DNA of 64,000 nucleotides, taken from assembly GCA_003282885.1 (NCBI GenBank), contig QBYJ01000003.1:1-64000 (forward strand), given 5' to 3'. Numbering within the stretch: position 1 is the first letter of the stretch; every line of letters starts with the position of its first letter. This stretch comes from SAR116 cluster bacterium AG-325-F22. Its GTDB lineage: Bacteria; Pseudomonadota; Alphaproteobacteria; Puniceispirillales; Marisalimonadaceae. Both the position numbers and the translations under genes were made by a program. Shown here piece after piece: positions 53,473-62,172 of the stretch. A model generated the notes under the pieces. The model was not told the DNA's origin, did no database searches, and saw nothing but the letters and a program-made list of their open reading frames with translations.

Positions 53473-54246
53473 ATGTATAAATTTTCTGCAAATTTAGGTC
53501 TTTTATGGAATGAATTTTCCCAGATAGATGCTATTTATAAATCAAAAGAATATGGATTTGATGCTGTTGAATTTCAATTTCCATATCAATTTGACTCAAA
53601 AGATATAAAAAAAGCTTTAGATGAAGTTAATTTACCAGTCATGGGTATAAATACTATAAAGGGAAATATTGAGGAAGGTGACAATGGTTTACTTGCAGTT
53701 CCAACAAGAATATCTGAAGCAAGAGATGCTATAATTCAAGCTTTTGAGTATGCTAAAGTTATTAAATCAAAAAATATTCACGCTATGGCTGGTGTGACGG
53801 ATTTATCAACAAAATCTCTAGTAACTTTTATTGATAATTTAAAATTTGCTAAGGACTTACTAAAAGACAATGGTATAGGCTTAGTTATTGAACCTTTAAA
53901 TTTAAAAGATAATCCAGGATACTTTTTAACTAAAGTTGAGCAAGCAAGAGAAATTTGTGAACTAGTAGGATCAGATACTGTTAAAATTATGTTTGATTTT
54001 TACCATGTTCAAATAAATCAAGGCAATGTAGTGAAAAGATTTAAAGATCACTTACCTTTTATTGGTCATGTCCAAATAGCATCAGTACAGGATCGAGCAG
54101 AACCAGATAGTGGGGAATTAGACTATAGTTATATTATTCCCGAAATATACAAAGCTGGATATAAAAGTATTGTTGGAGCTGAGTATAAACCAAAGGCAAC
54201 TACTGAAGCGGGTCTTACTTGGATGAAAAATTTTAAGAATAATTAA
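53473..54246 (+). CDS. otnI: 2-oxo-tetronate isomerase (hydroxypyruvate isomerase family)
   Basis: 257-residue TIM barrel of the xylose-isomerase-like Hyi family. The metal and catalytic residues are seen in LVIEPLNLKDNPGYFL (Glu), IMFDFYHVQINQGN (Asp, His), GHVQIASVQDRAEPDSGELDY and VGAEYKP (Glu). NLGLLWNEFS begins as in OtnI/YgbM. It should convert 2-oxo- to 3-oxo-tetronate in L-threonate and D-erythronate catabolism; immediate coupling to otnC supports this over hydroxypyruvate isomerase. Confidence 0.82.
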   Translation: MYKFSANLGLLWNEFSQIDAIYKSKEYGFDAVEFQFPYQFDSKDIKKALDEVNLPVMGINTIKGNIEEGDNGLLAVPTRISEARDAIIQAFEYAKVIKSKNIHAMAGVTDLSTKSLVTFIDNLKFAKDLLKDNGIGLVIEPLNLKDNPGYFLTKVEQAREICELVGSDTVKIMFDFYHVQINQGNVVKRFKDHLPFIGHVQIASVQDRAEPDSGELDYSYIIPEIYKAGYKSIVGAEYKPKATTEAGLTWMKNFKNN

Positions 54247-54259
54247 GAGGTTTTGTTAC

Positions 54260-55219
54260 ATGAAAATGATAAGAGAGTTTGGGCCTAATAATTTAAAAAA
54301 TTCATCGTTATGTTTTGGTACTATGCAATTTGGTGACGGAGCAAACGAGAAAGATAGTCAAGAAATGTATGAAGCTTGTCGTGATAGAGGTATAAACTTC
54401 TTTGATACTGCTTTTGTATATACGGGAGGTAAATCTGAACTAATTCTTGGTAATTTAATTAAAGAAGAAAGGGATAAGATAATTTTAATTACTAAGGCTG
54501 GATCAGTTGGCGGGTCTAGTGGTAAAAATATAAGATCACAGTTAGAAGAAAGTCTTAAAAGATTAAAGCAAGACTATGTAGATGTTTTTTTCTTACACCA
54601 TTGGGATGACAATGTCCCATTAGAAGAAACACTTGAAACGCTTCAAAAACTTAGAGAAGAAGGAAAATTTTTTCAATTAGGTGCTTCAAATTTTTCTGCT
54701 TGGCAAGTAATGAAAGCGCAGTTGGTTGCGGAAAAAAATGGGTTCCCGTCAATTGATATTCTTCAGCCCATGTACAACATAGTTAAAAGACAAGCTGAGG
54801 TCGAAATTCTTCCTATGTCACAAAATGAAAATATTGGCGTTATTAGCTATAGTCCATTGGGTGGTGGACTTCTAACTGGAAAATATAGTTCAGTTGATTC
54901 ATCTAATAAAAATAGTTTGGGTAGACTGCACGATAATTCTAAATATAAAAAAAGATATGGTCAAAATTGGATGTACGACGCAGCTAATTCACTTGTCAAT
55001 TTAGCTAACGACTTAGATTATGACCCAATTGCTTTAGCTGTTGCTTGGGTATCATATAATGATGCTATAACTGCACCTATTATAAGTGCAAGAAACTTAA
55101 AACAATTAAAACCATCATTAGACTCAGTAGAGATTTCTTTAGACCAAGAAACTTATAATTTAATATCTAATATTAGCCCAACACCCCCTCCAGCAACTGA
55201 TAGACTAGAAGAAGTTTGA
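54260..55219 (+). CDS. Aldo/keto reductase
   Basis: 319 residues. AKR tetrad: Asp and Tyr in FFDTAFVYTGGKSE, Lys in LITKAG, His in FFLHHWD. CFGTMQFG near the start and LGASNFSAWQVMKAQ follow the AKR barrel; the C-terminus SARNLKQLKPSLDSVEISL is the usual NADPH region. Such enzymes can act as sugar (D-threo-aldose/L-fucose) 1-dehydrogenases. It is 13 bases after otnI and followed within 20 bases by a lactonase-fold gene, which would fit oxidation of a sugar to a lactone and ring opening (inference). Confidence 0.88.
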   Translation: MKMIREFGPNNLKNSSLCFGTMQFGDGANEKDSQEMYEACRDRGINFFDTAFVYTGGKSELILGNLIKEERDKIILITKAGSVGGSSGKNIRSQLEESLKRLKQDYVDVFFLHHWDDNVPLEETLETLQKLREEGKFFQLGASNFSAWQVMKAQLVAEKNGFPSIDILQPMYNIVKRQAEVEILPMSQNENIGVISYSPLGGGLLTGKYSSVDSSNKNSLGRLHDNSKYKKRYGQNWMYDAANSLVNLANDLDYDPIALAVAWVSYNDAITAPIISARNLKQLKPSLDSVEISLDQETYNLISNISPTPPPATDRLEEV

Positions 55220-55239
55220 TTGTCAAAGGAGAAATTAAA

Positions 55240-56055
55240 GTGGATACAGTTTTAGAAAAAAATTGGGAAGTATATGCTTTAAAATATGCAGAAAGAACGG
55301 ACAGGACTAGAAAAGAGAGTTTCATATTTGATGATCATTCCCACGAAGCTCATACAATTGATTATTTTATATGGGTTCTTAAATCAGACAAAGATATTAT
55401 TATTGTTGATACTGGTTATGATTACGAAGAAGCTAAAAGAAGAAACAGGCCAATTGATAGATCGCCATCTGAGGCCCTTAAAGCAATTAATATTAATGCC
55501 AGTCAAGTAACTGACGTTATTATAACGCATTTACATTATGATCATGCAGGTGGATTAATTGAGTTTCCTAATGCAAAGTTTCACTTGCAAGAAACAGAAA
55601 TGGCGTATGCAACTGGACCTTGTATGTGTCACGAAACAATAAAAATGCCCTTCACTGGAGAACATGTATGCCTTATGGTAAAAAATGTTTTTTCAGGAAG
55701 AGTTATATTTTATAGTGGAATTGGAGCAATTCAACCTGGAGTAACTACTCACCTTATTGGAGGACACTCAAGAGGATTACAGTCAGTAAGAGTTAAAACT
55801 GAAAACGGATATATGTGCTTAGCATCAGATGCTACTCATTTTTATGAAAATTTTCTTACAGGTAAACCTTTTCCAATTGTTGTAGATCTTGAAGATATGC
55901 TTAATGGTTTTAAAACCATCAGAAAGTTAGCTTCAAAGGACGAACTTGTAATACCTGGTCATGATCCACTTTTAAGAAAATTTTTTCCAAACGAAGGAAA
56001 TTCAGGTTTTGTATGGCGGTTAGATAAAGGACCAGATAAGCCTATGATTTTTTAA
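55240..56055 (+). CDS. Metallo-beta-lactamase-fold lactonase (AHL-lactonase family)
   Basis: GTG 55240 is the likely start, with AAAGGAG at 55225-55231; a TTG at 55216 overlaps the previous stop. 271 residues: zinc motif THLHYDHAGG, distal His in GGHSRGLQ, Asp in ASDATHFYENF and His in PGHDP. It belongs to the family annotated as N-acyl homoserine lactonase. No quorum-sensing gene is present, and it directly follows an aldo/keto reductase, so opening of a sugar lactone is more plausible here. It overlaps the convergent COG4091 gene by 14 bases. Confidence 0.85.
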   Translation: MDTVLEKNWEVYALKYAERTDRTRKESFIFDDHSHEAHTIDYFIWVLKSDKDIIIVDTGYDYEEAKRRNRPIDRSPSEALKAININASQVTDVIITHLHYDHAGGLIEFPNAKFHLQETEMAYATGPCMCHETIKMPFTGEHVCLMVKNVFSGRVIFYSGIGAIQPGVTTHLIGGHSRGLQSVRVKTENGYMCLASDATHFYENFLTGKPFPIVVDLEDMLNGFKTIRKLASKDELVIPGHDPLLRKFFPNEGNSGFVWRLDKGPDKPMIF

Positions 56056-57352
56056 AATCCTTTTCCATTTTTCTTCTGTATGAAATTGCAGGATCATTTG
56101 ATGAAAAATCAACATCATTCCACGTAATTATTTCATTTTCTTTAATTTCATTTTTAAGTTTAATTCCATGAGCTAGTCCAATAGGAAGAGCTTCCATATA
56201 TAACGATAGTTTTGATGGTATAAGTTTGCCCCATACAGTTGCTCCACCTTCTCCATCAAGAATTTCATTCTTTTTCAAATTTTTCTTAGTTGTTGATACA
56301 ACATCTCCAGTAAATTTTTTGGTTTGTCCCGTTGCCTGATTTAACAATGCAGCTGAAAAAATTGATATATTAAGCTCCATCCCTATGAGGTGAAAAGGTT
56401 TATACATCGCAGAATATTTACCAGTATGATCAGTATTCATTCCATATTGTTTGAAACAAGACGCTGCATAATCATTTGGGGCTTCTAACACGGCATACAC
56501 GCCCCAACGTAAATCTTTAAATACAGGTCGACCATCTCTCTCAAGTGAAGACACAACTTCAACTTGTCCAGTCTTTTCTAACAAACCACCAAATTCTAAT
56601 GGTTTTAAAATATTTGCAAGATCGTCCACTCCACATGGAGGAAATAATAGACCATTAGTTGGGACTTCTAGATCACATGCATTAGCTATAGCAGCCATTT
56701 CCAATCCAGATTTAGTTCCATCTAAAAATGAGTTGAACATTTTTGGGTTCATTCCTGCTTTTCTTGCTTCTTCGTGGGTCAAGCCGTAGTAATCCCATAC
56801 CGTGTCAGGTGATGATTTGTGGTATATTGGTTGATATCTGGTTCCTTTACCTGCGGCAGTTACATTGAAGCCAGAAGCTCTTGCCCATTCAACTATTTCT
56901 GCAGTTAGGGCAGGTTGATCTCCATAAGCCATAGAATAAACAACTCCTACAGAATTAGCCTCTTTAGCTAAAGCTGCTCCAGCCAAGACATCTGCTTCAA
57001 CATTCACCATTATTATATGTTTACCATTTTTAAAAGCTTGTCTTGCATGTTCAATACCTGCTGCAGGAAATCCTGTTGCTTCAATAACTACCTCTACTTC
57101 ATTTAATTTTATCGCATCAGCACCTGTATCAACAAATTTTGTTTTGTTGATTAAATCATCACTCCAACCAACATTTTTACAAGCTTTTACGGCATTGTCA
57201 GGTTTCAGATCTGCAATTACTAAAACTTCTATTCCTATAGTGCTTGGAACTTGACTTAAAAACATCGAACCAAATTTACCAGCTCCTATTAAAGCTACTT
57301 TGACTGGGTCATTATCGTTAATTCTTTTTGCAATTGCATTTTGTAAAAACAT
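56042..57352 (-). CDS. COG4091 homoserine-dehydrogenase-like oxidoreductase with SAF domain
   Basis: 436 residues. Rossmann domain: VALIGAGKFGSMFLSQ; then VVIEATGFPAAGIEHARQAF and VNVEADVLAGAALAKEA. AYGDQPALTAEIVEWARASGF and NACDLEVPTNGLLFPPCGVDDL are COG4091 hallmarks. The C-terminal SAF-like part begins around residue 370 (GEGGATVWGKLIPS, LPIGLAHGIKLKNEIKENE). The substrate is unknown; relatives occur in sugar-acid and polyol loci. Eight bases downstream of the phosphatase gene, so the last gene in a three-gene minus operon. Confidence 0.87.
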   Translation of the reverse strand: MFLQNAIAKRINDNDPVKVALIGAGKFGSMFLSQVPSTIGIEVLVIADLKPDNAVKACKNVGWSDDLINKTKFVDTGADAIKLNEVEVVIEATGFPAAGIEHARQAFKNGKHIIMVNVEADVLAGAALAKEANSVGVVYSMAYGDQPALTAEIVEWARASGFNVTAAGKGTRYQPIYHKSSPDTVWDYYGLTHEEARKAGMNPKMFNSFLDGTKSGLEMAAIANACDLEVPTNGLLFPPCGVDDLANILKPLEFGGLLEKTGQVEVVSSLERDGRPVFKDLRWGVYAVLEAPNDYAASCFKQYGMNTDHTGKYSAMYKPFHLIGMELNISIFSAALLNQATGQTKKFTGDVVSTTKKNLKKNEILDGEGGATVWGKLIPSKLSLYMEALPIGLAHGIKLKNEIKENEIITWNDVDFSSNDPAISYRRKMEKDFKKS

Positions 57353-57359
57353 TTTCTAC

Positions 57360-58109
57360 CTACATATTGGAATATTGTTTTTTTAATTTAGCAATGTTAT
57401 TTTTATCAAAATGAAGTTCTTTCATTATATAATTTTCTAAAGTTAGATATTTACTTTCTATTTCATTAATTGCTGCCAATAAGTATGTTTTTTTTACTTT
57501 TCCAAGAGTACTTAACATATTTTTTGTTACCTGAATGTTATCATTACTAGAAGTGGTTGTTTGTTCAGCTGTCGCAGCTTTCGTAGTCAATAATTTATTT
57601 GATAGTAAATAGTTTTTATAAATCAGTTCCATAGAATTATTTAATATTCTTTGAATAATAAAACTTGCTATACCAGTTCTATCTTTTCCAGCAGAGCAAT
57701 GAAATATTACAGGGTTGTTGTTAGAATTTAGTAAAATCTTAATAAATTCTTTCCATACATGTTTATGATTATTTATATATAATTTGTAACTTTCTTCCAT
57801 AACTTTTTCGTAGGTTTTTACGTTATCACCAACTATCTTTTTTTGTGTAACCATTCTACCAAGAATGCTAGCAGAAATTGGAAGACTTATATGTTTATCT
57901 AGCAATTTTTTTGATAAATTATCGGGAGCTTTATTAATTTCTTTAGGATCTCTAAAGTCAATAATAGCCCATGGATTTAGTGCTTCTAATTTTATTATAT
58001 CTTCTTGACTTAAAGTGCTTAACTTAGCGCATCTAAATAATAAATTTGTCTTCATTTTAGAGCCGATAGCTACATCTCTAAAATTTGCAACTGAGTTTAT
58101 TGTTAACAA
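57360..58109 (-). CDS. Tyrosine-protein phosphatase-like protein
   Basis: 249 residues. N-terminus NFRDVAIGSKMKTNLLFRCAKLSTLSQED and DFRDPKEINKAP match bacterial Y_phosphatase3 (IphP-like) enzymes; the P-loop HCSAGKDRTG has Cys138 and Arg144. No signal peptide. Could dephosphorylate protein tyrosine, phosphoinositides or small phosphates. The neighbours are a COG4091 oxidoreductase and a PhyH dioxygenase on the same strand, an unusual combination with no obvious regulatory system nearby. Confidence 0.85.
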   Translation of the reverse strand: MLTINSVANFRDVAIGSKMKTNLLFRCAKLSTLSQEDIIKLEALNPWAIIDFRDPKEINKAPDNLSKKLLDKHISLPISASILGRMVTQKKIVGDNVKTYEKVMEESYKLYINNHKHVWKEFIKILLNSNNNPVIFHCSAGKDRTGIASFIIQRILNNSMELIYKNYLLSNKLLTTKAATAEQTTTSSNDNIQVTKNMLSTLGKVKKTYLLAAINEIESKYLTLENYIMKELHFDKNNIAKLKKQYSNM

Positions 58110-58142
58110 AATTAAATATTCCTTGATAGAAAGTATTAATGT

Positions 58143-58943
58143 TTACTCTGCAGCACTAACGTTTTCGCTTATTAATTCGTTTAAACAATTGTCACTAAGT
58201 TTAGAAATAGGTGCAAAGTCTCTGTGAGCTATCCATTCATCACGCTTGAATTTTTGTATATGGTTATCAACATGGCATAATGAGAGGTAGACAATACTTC
58301 TTCCAAATGGAGAAATATTTGGTGGACTTGCATGCACTAAAAGTGAAGAAAACATAAGCATACTTCCTGCAGGTCCTGTCGGCGCAACACAACCACCCCT
58401 CTCAGCTAACTCAAGAACTTTTTTATTATCTAAAGTCCATAAAGGGTAACTGGTTGTTTCGAGGTCGTGACCTGCGTCTATAACGCCAGACTTATGACTT
58501 CCAGGAATAAATAATAATGGACCGTTTGCAGCTGTTACATCATCTAAAAAAACTGCTATATTCATTGCTCTTGGCTCTGGCATACCATCATCTCTTTTCC
58601 AGGTGCCATAATCTTGGTGCCATTGCCATACTGCTCCATCAAATGCAGCTTTTGCATTTAACTTAAACTGATGCATATAAATATCTCCCTGCAACACTTG
58701 AGAAACAGGGTCAATTAATCTTGGATGTGCTCCTAATCTTCTAAAAGCTTCATTATATTTATGAGCGGCAAAAGCTGTACGAGCAACCCCAGAACTTTCT
58801 TTCCAAACTTCTTTTCTATTTTGTGAATAAACTTTTTCTGCTTCTTCTTTTAAAAGTGATGCTTCATCCTTGTTGAACATTTCTGGAAAAAACAAATAAC
58901 CATCTTCATCAAATTTTTTTAAATCAGACTCATCCAAAAACAT
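58143..58943 (-). CDS. Phytanoyl-CoA dioxygenase-family (ectoine-hydroxylase-like) Fe(II)/2OG dioxygenase
   Basis: 266 residues. The iron triad is His109, Asp111 (WQWHQDYG) and His204 (LLVHASPPN), with Arg215 for 2-oxoglutarate. The stretch WQWHQDYGTWKRDDGMPEP and FLDDVTAANGPLLFIPGSH closely resembles the ectoine hydroxylase signature, though EctD has FHWHSDFETW. No ectABC genes are in the window. Substrate could be ectoine, proline or another small amino acid. First gene of the operon with the phosphatase and COG4091 protein (33 and 8 base gaps). Confidence 0.86.
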   Translation of the reverse strand: MFLDESDLKKFDEDGYLFFPEMFNKDEASLLKEEAEKVYSQNRKEVWKESSGVARTAFAAHKYNEAFRRLGAHPRLIDPVSQVLQGDIYMHQFKLNAKAAFDGAVWQWHQDYGTWKRDDGMPEPRAMNIAVFLDDVTAANGPLLFIPGSHKSGVIDAGHDLETTSYPLWTLDNKKVLELAERGGCVAPTGPAGSMLMFSSLLVHASPPNISPFGRSIVYLSLCHVDNHIQKFKRDEWIAHRDFAPISKLSDNCLNELISENVSAAE

Positions 58944-59079
58944 CTTTATATCTCCACTCTAAAAATAATTATTTAATTATATTAAAAAAATAAGTTCTTG
59001 TAATTAAAATAATTGAAGAATTTATTATTAGCGTGTTAAATGACTATTTAAATTTTCGAATAAACTATAGGAGACAAAT

Positions 59080-60048
59080 TTGTCACTTCTTCCTCCATTA
59101 GATAAACTTAAAATACCAGTAATTGGTTCTCCACTTTTCATCATTTCAAATCCTGATCTTGTGATTGCTCAATGTAAAGCGGGAGTAATTGGATCATTTC
59201 CTTGTTTGAATGCTAGAGAAGGAGAGGGTGAACCAAATATGTTAGAGATTTGGTTAAAAAGAATAAACGAGGAATTAGACAGGCACAATCAAAAAAACCC
59301 AGATAATCCAGCAGCTCCATATGCTGTAAATCATATTGTTCACAAGTCTAATATAAGATTAGAAAAAGATATTGATATTTGTGCAAAATGGAATGCTCCT
59401 GTGTGGATAACTTCTCTTGGTGCCAGACCAGAAGTTAACAAAGTTGCTCATGAAGCAAATGGTATAGTTTTACATGATATTATTAATAATTTTTTTGCAA
59501 AGAAAGCAATTGATAAAGGTGCTGACGGTTTAGTTGCTGTAGCTGCTGGGGCAGGTGGTCATGCTGGAACATTGTCCCCTTTTGCATTAATTCAAGAAAT
59601 TAGGGAATGGTTTGACGGTCCTCTTTTATTATCTGGTTCAATAGCAAATGGTGGAGCTGTTCTTGCAGCACAAGCTATGGGGGCTGATCTTGCATATATA
59701 GGCTCTGCCTTTATTGCTACAAATGAAGCCAATGCAGATCAAAGATATAAAGAAATGATTACTCAATCAAATGCTGATGATATTGTTTATACAAATTTAT
59801 TTACAGGAGTTCATGGTAATTACCTAAAGAGGTCTATTGAAGCGCAAGGACTTGATCCTGACAATTTAGAAGAAAGTGATTCGAGTAAAATGAATTTTAG
59901 CTCGGGTGCCTCTAAACCAAAAAGTTGGAAAGAGATTTGGGGTTCTGGCCAAGGTATTTCAGCTGTTAAAAGTATCTTACCTGCAAGTAAATTAGTTGAA
60001 AGAATTAATAATGAATATTTGGAAGCAAAAAAAATATTAATAAAGTGA
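59080..60048 (+). CDS. Nitronate monooxygenase / 2-nitropropane dioxygenase-like flavoprotein
   Basis: 322 residues, TTG start supported by TAGGAG six bases upstream at 59068-59073. FMN barrel features: IPVIGSPLFIISNPDLVIAQCKAG, AGAGGHAGTLSPFALIQEI with the catalytic-type His, LLLSGSIANGGAVLAAQAMGADLAYIGSAFIATNE. It oxidises nitronates or related carbanionic acids. It is two bases from the bifunctional beta-oxidation gene, with shared promoter likely. Homologues also serve as enoyl reductases; the SGSIANG phosphate site is common to both. Confidence 0.88.
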   Translation: MSLLPPLDKLKIPVIGSPLFIISNPDLVIAQCKAGVIGSFPCLNAREGEGEPNMLEIWLKRINEELDRHNQKNPDNPAAPYAVNHIVHKSNIRLEKDIDICAKWNAPVWITSLGARPEVNKVAHEANGIVLHDIINNFFAKKAIDKGADGLVAVAAGAGGHAGTLSPFALIQEIREWFDGPLLLSGSIANGGAVLAAQAMGADLAYIGSAFIATNEANADQRYKEMITQSNADDIVYTNLFTGVHGNYLKRSIEAQGLDPDNLEESDSSKMNFSSGASKPKSWKEIWGSGQGISAVKSILPASKLVERINNEYLEAKKILIK

Positions 60049-60055
60049 GGTGAAA

Positions 60056-62152
60056 ATGACAGTAGTAAAACATAATATTTTAGATGAAATTGCGGTTATT
60101 GAAATATCCAATCCACCAGTTAATGCTATAAGTGCTGCAGTAAGAATTGGACTTCTTGAAACAGTTAACAAATTATCTACAGAAAAAAAAATTAAAGCAG
60201 TTGTTATAACAGCTCCTGAAAGAACTTTTCTAGCAGGAGCTGATATTAAAGAGTTTGGTAAAGATATTGATGCACCTATTTTAAGTGAAATTTGTGATAA
60301 AATAGAAAATTTAGATAAAATAGTTGTTGCTTCTCTTCATGGTACTCCCCTAGGAGGTGGTCTAGAGGTTGCAATGTCAGCGCATTACAGGATAGCTGCT
60401 CCAAAAACTAAAGTTGGATTACCGGAAGTTTTATTAGGCATTTTACCTGGCGCAGGTGGAACCCAAAGATTACCTAGATTATGCGGTGTTTCGATGGCCT
60501 TGGATATGATGTTAACTGGTAGACATGTTCCTGCTGAAGAAGCTTTTGAAAATGGTATTATTGATGAAATAGCACCTGATGACAAAACTTTAGAAAACGG
60601 AGTATCTTATGCTCGAAGATTAATTAGTGAAGGTTTTGATATTAGGCCAACTTCAAAAATCACAACTAAAATTAATAATTTAGAAAAGATAAAAGAAATA
60701 ATTGCAAATACAAAAGCTAACGCTTTAAAAAAATATAAAAATTTATTTTCTCCACATAATATTATTAAGTCTGTAGAAGAAGGCTTAATTTTAGATTTTC
60801 AAGCTGCTATAAAAAATGAAAGAAAACTTTTTAAAGAATGTATTGAAAGCTCACAAAGACAGGGATTGATACATTCATTCTTTGCCGAACGAGCTATAAC
60901 AAAAATACCTGAATTAAAAAATGGCAAACCCTCTGAAGTAAAAAAAATTGGTGTCATTGGTGGTGGAACTATGGGTACAGGAATTTCAATGGCTGCTATG
61001 AATGCAGGATTTGATGTGATTATGATTGAGCAAAATCAAGAAGCTATTAAAAAAGCTTTTAATAAAATTAACTCAACATATGACAGAAATGTTAATTTGG
61101 GTAGAATGACGACTGATCAGAAAAGCCAAATTATTAATTTATTTAAATCAGATACTGATTTGAATGTTTTAAATGATAGAGATTTAATAATAGAAGCTGT
61201 TTTTGAAAATATGGATGTAAAAAAAGAAGTTTTTATTAAATTAAATGAAGTATGCAATCAAAAATGTATTCTAGCCTCTAATACCAGTTATTTGGACGTA
61301 AATGAAATTGCTACAGTAGTTGATAGTCCAGATAGGGTGATAGGCCTTCACTTTTTTTCACCTGCTAATATTATGAAATTGTTAGAAATTGTTGTAGCAG
61401 ATAGTACGTCAGAGAATACAGTATCAACTGCGTTTATGTTAGCCAAAAAAATGAGAAAAGTTCCCGTGCGTTCTGGAGTTTGTGATGGATTTATTGGTAA
61501 TAGGATACTTTCAAAATATTTGGTAGGTACGTATCACATGGTAGAGGATGGAGCAAGTCCATTCCATATTGATAATGTATTAAGAGGATTTGGATGTGCA
61601 ATGGGTGTGTTTCAAGTTATAGATCTTGCCGGAGGCGATATAGGTTGGGCTACTAGAAAAAGAAAGGCGCCATTCCGTCATAAAGATGATAGATATGTAG
61701 AAATTGCTGACAGAGTATGTGAGAGAGGCTGGTTTGGACAAAAAACTTCAAAAGGCTATTATCTTTATGGAGAAGGTGTAGAGTTTCTTACACCAAACCC
61801 AGAGATAGAAATTATTTGTAATGATGAAAGGAAAAGAGTTGGAATAAAGCCTAAAAATTTTTCTGATCAAGAAATATTAGATAGATATATCGCTGCAATG
61901 GTATATGAGGGAACAAAAATTTTGCAAGAAAAAATTGCTATCAGGCCTTCTGATATAGATGTTGTTTATACTAATGGATATGGTTTTCCTAAGTGGAGAG
62001 GAGGACCCATGAAATATGCTGATATGATAGGTTTAGATAAAGTATTGGCAAATATTGAAAAATTTTATCAAGAAGATAAAAGATTTTGGTCTCCACCTCA
62101 ATTACTTCAAGATTTAGTTAATAATGGCAGAAACTTTGATAGCCTTAATTAA
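60056..62152 (+). CDS. Bifunctional enoyl-CoA hydratase / 3-hydroxyacyl-CoA dehydrogenase
   Basis: ATG 60056, with GAGGTGA just upstream (a GTG at 60050 would overlap it). 698 residues: N-terminal crotonase (about 1-200) with GTPLGGGLEVAMSAHYR and the catalytic Glu in GLPEVLLGILPGAGGTQRL; then the dehydrogenase with NAD motif VIGGGTMGTGISMAAM near 300, ASNTSYLDVNEIA, catalytic His in GLHFFSPANIMKLLEIV and the RKVPVRSGVCDGFIGNRI dimerisation region. It catalyses two steps of beta-oxidation. No thiolase adjoins it. Could process crotonyl-CoA from GcdH. FadJ/FadB-like without the FadA partner, so no symbol is given. Confidence 0.93.
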   Translation: MTVVKHNILDEIAVIEISNPPVNAISAAVRIGLLETVNKLSTEKKIKAVVITAPERTFLAGADIKEFGKDIDAPILSEICDKIENLDKIVVASLHGTPLGGGLEVAMSAHYRIAAPKTKVGLPEVLLGILPGAGGTQRLPRLCGVSMALDMMLTGRHVPAEEAFENGIIDEIAPDDKTLENGVSYARRLISEGFDIRPTSKITTKINNLEKIKEIIANTKANALKKYKNLFSPHNIIKSVEEGLILDFQAAIKNERKLFKECIESSQRQGLIHSFFAERAITKIPELKNGKPSEVKKIGVIGGGTMGTGISMAAMNAGFDVIMIEQNQEAIKKAFNKINSTYDRNVNLGRMTTDQKSQIINLFKSDTDLNVLNDRDLIIEAVFENMDVKKEVFIKLNEVCNQKCILASNTSYLDVNEIATVVDSPDRVIGLHFFSPANIMKLLEIVVADSTSENTVSTAFMLAKKMRKVPVRSGVCDGFIGNRILSKYLVGTYHMVEDGASPFHIDNVLRGFGCAMGVFQVIDLAGGDIGWATRKRKAPFRHKDDRYVEIADRVCERGWFGQKTSKGYYLYGEGVEFLTPNPEIEIICNDERKRVGIKPKNFSDQEILDRYIAAMVYEGTKILQEKIAIRPSDIDVVYTNGYGFPKWRGGPMKYADMIGLDKVLANIEKFYQEDKRFWSPPQLLQDLVNNGRNFDSLN

Positions 62153-62172
62153 GACTATCAAATGATAATTAA

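Noticed and set aside
55240..56055. Quorum-quenching AHL lactonase
   Set aside because: No quorum-sensing genes are in the window and it is coupled to an aldo/keto reductase beside sugar-acid genes; the family name is historical.
58143..58943. Ectoine hydroxylase EctD
   Set aside because: The core motif differs (WQWHQDYGTW against FHWHSDFETW) and no ectABC genes adjoin it; the substrate is left open.
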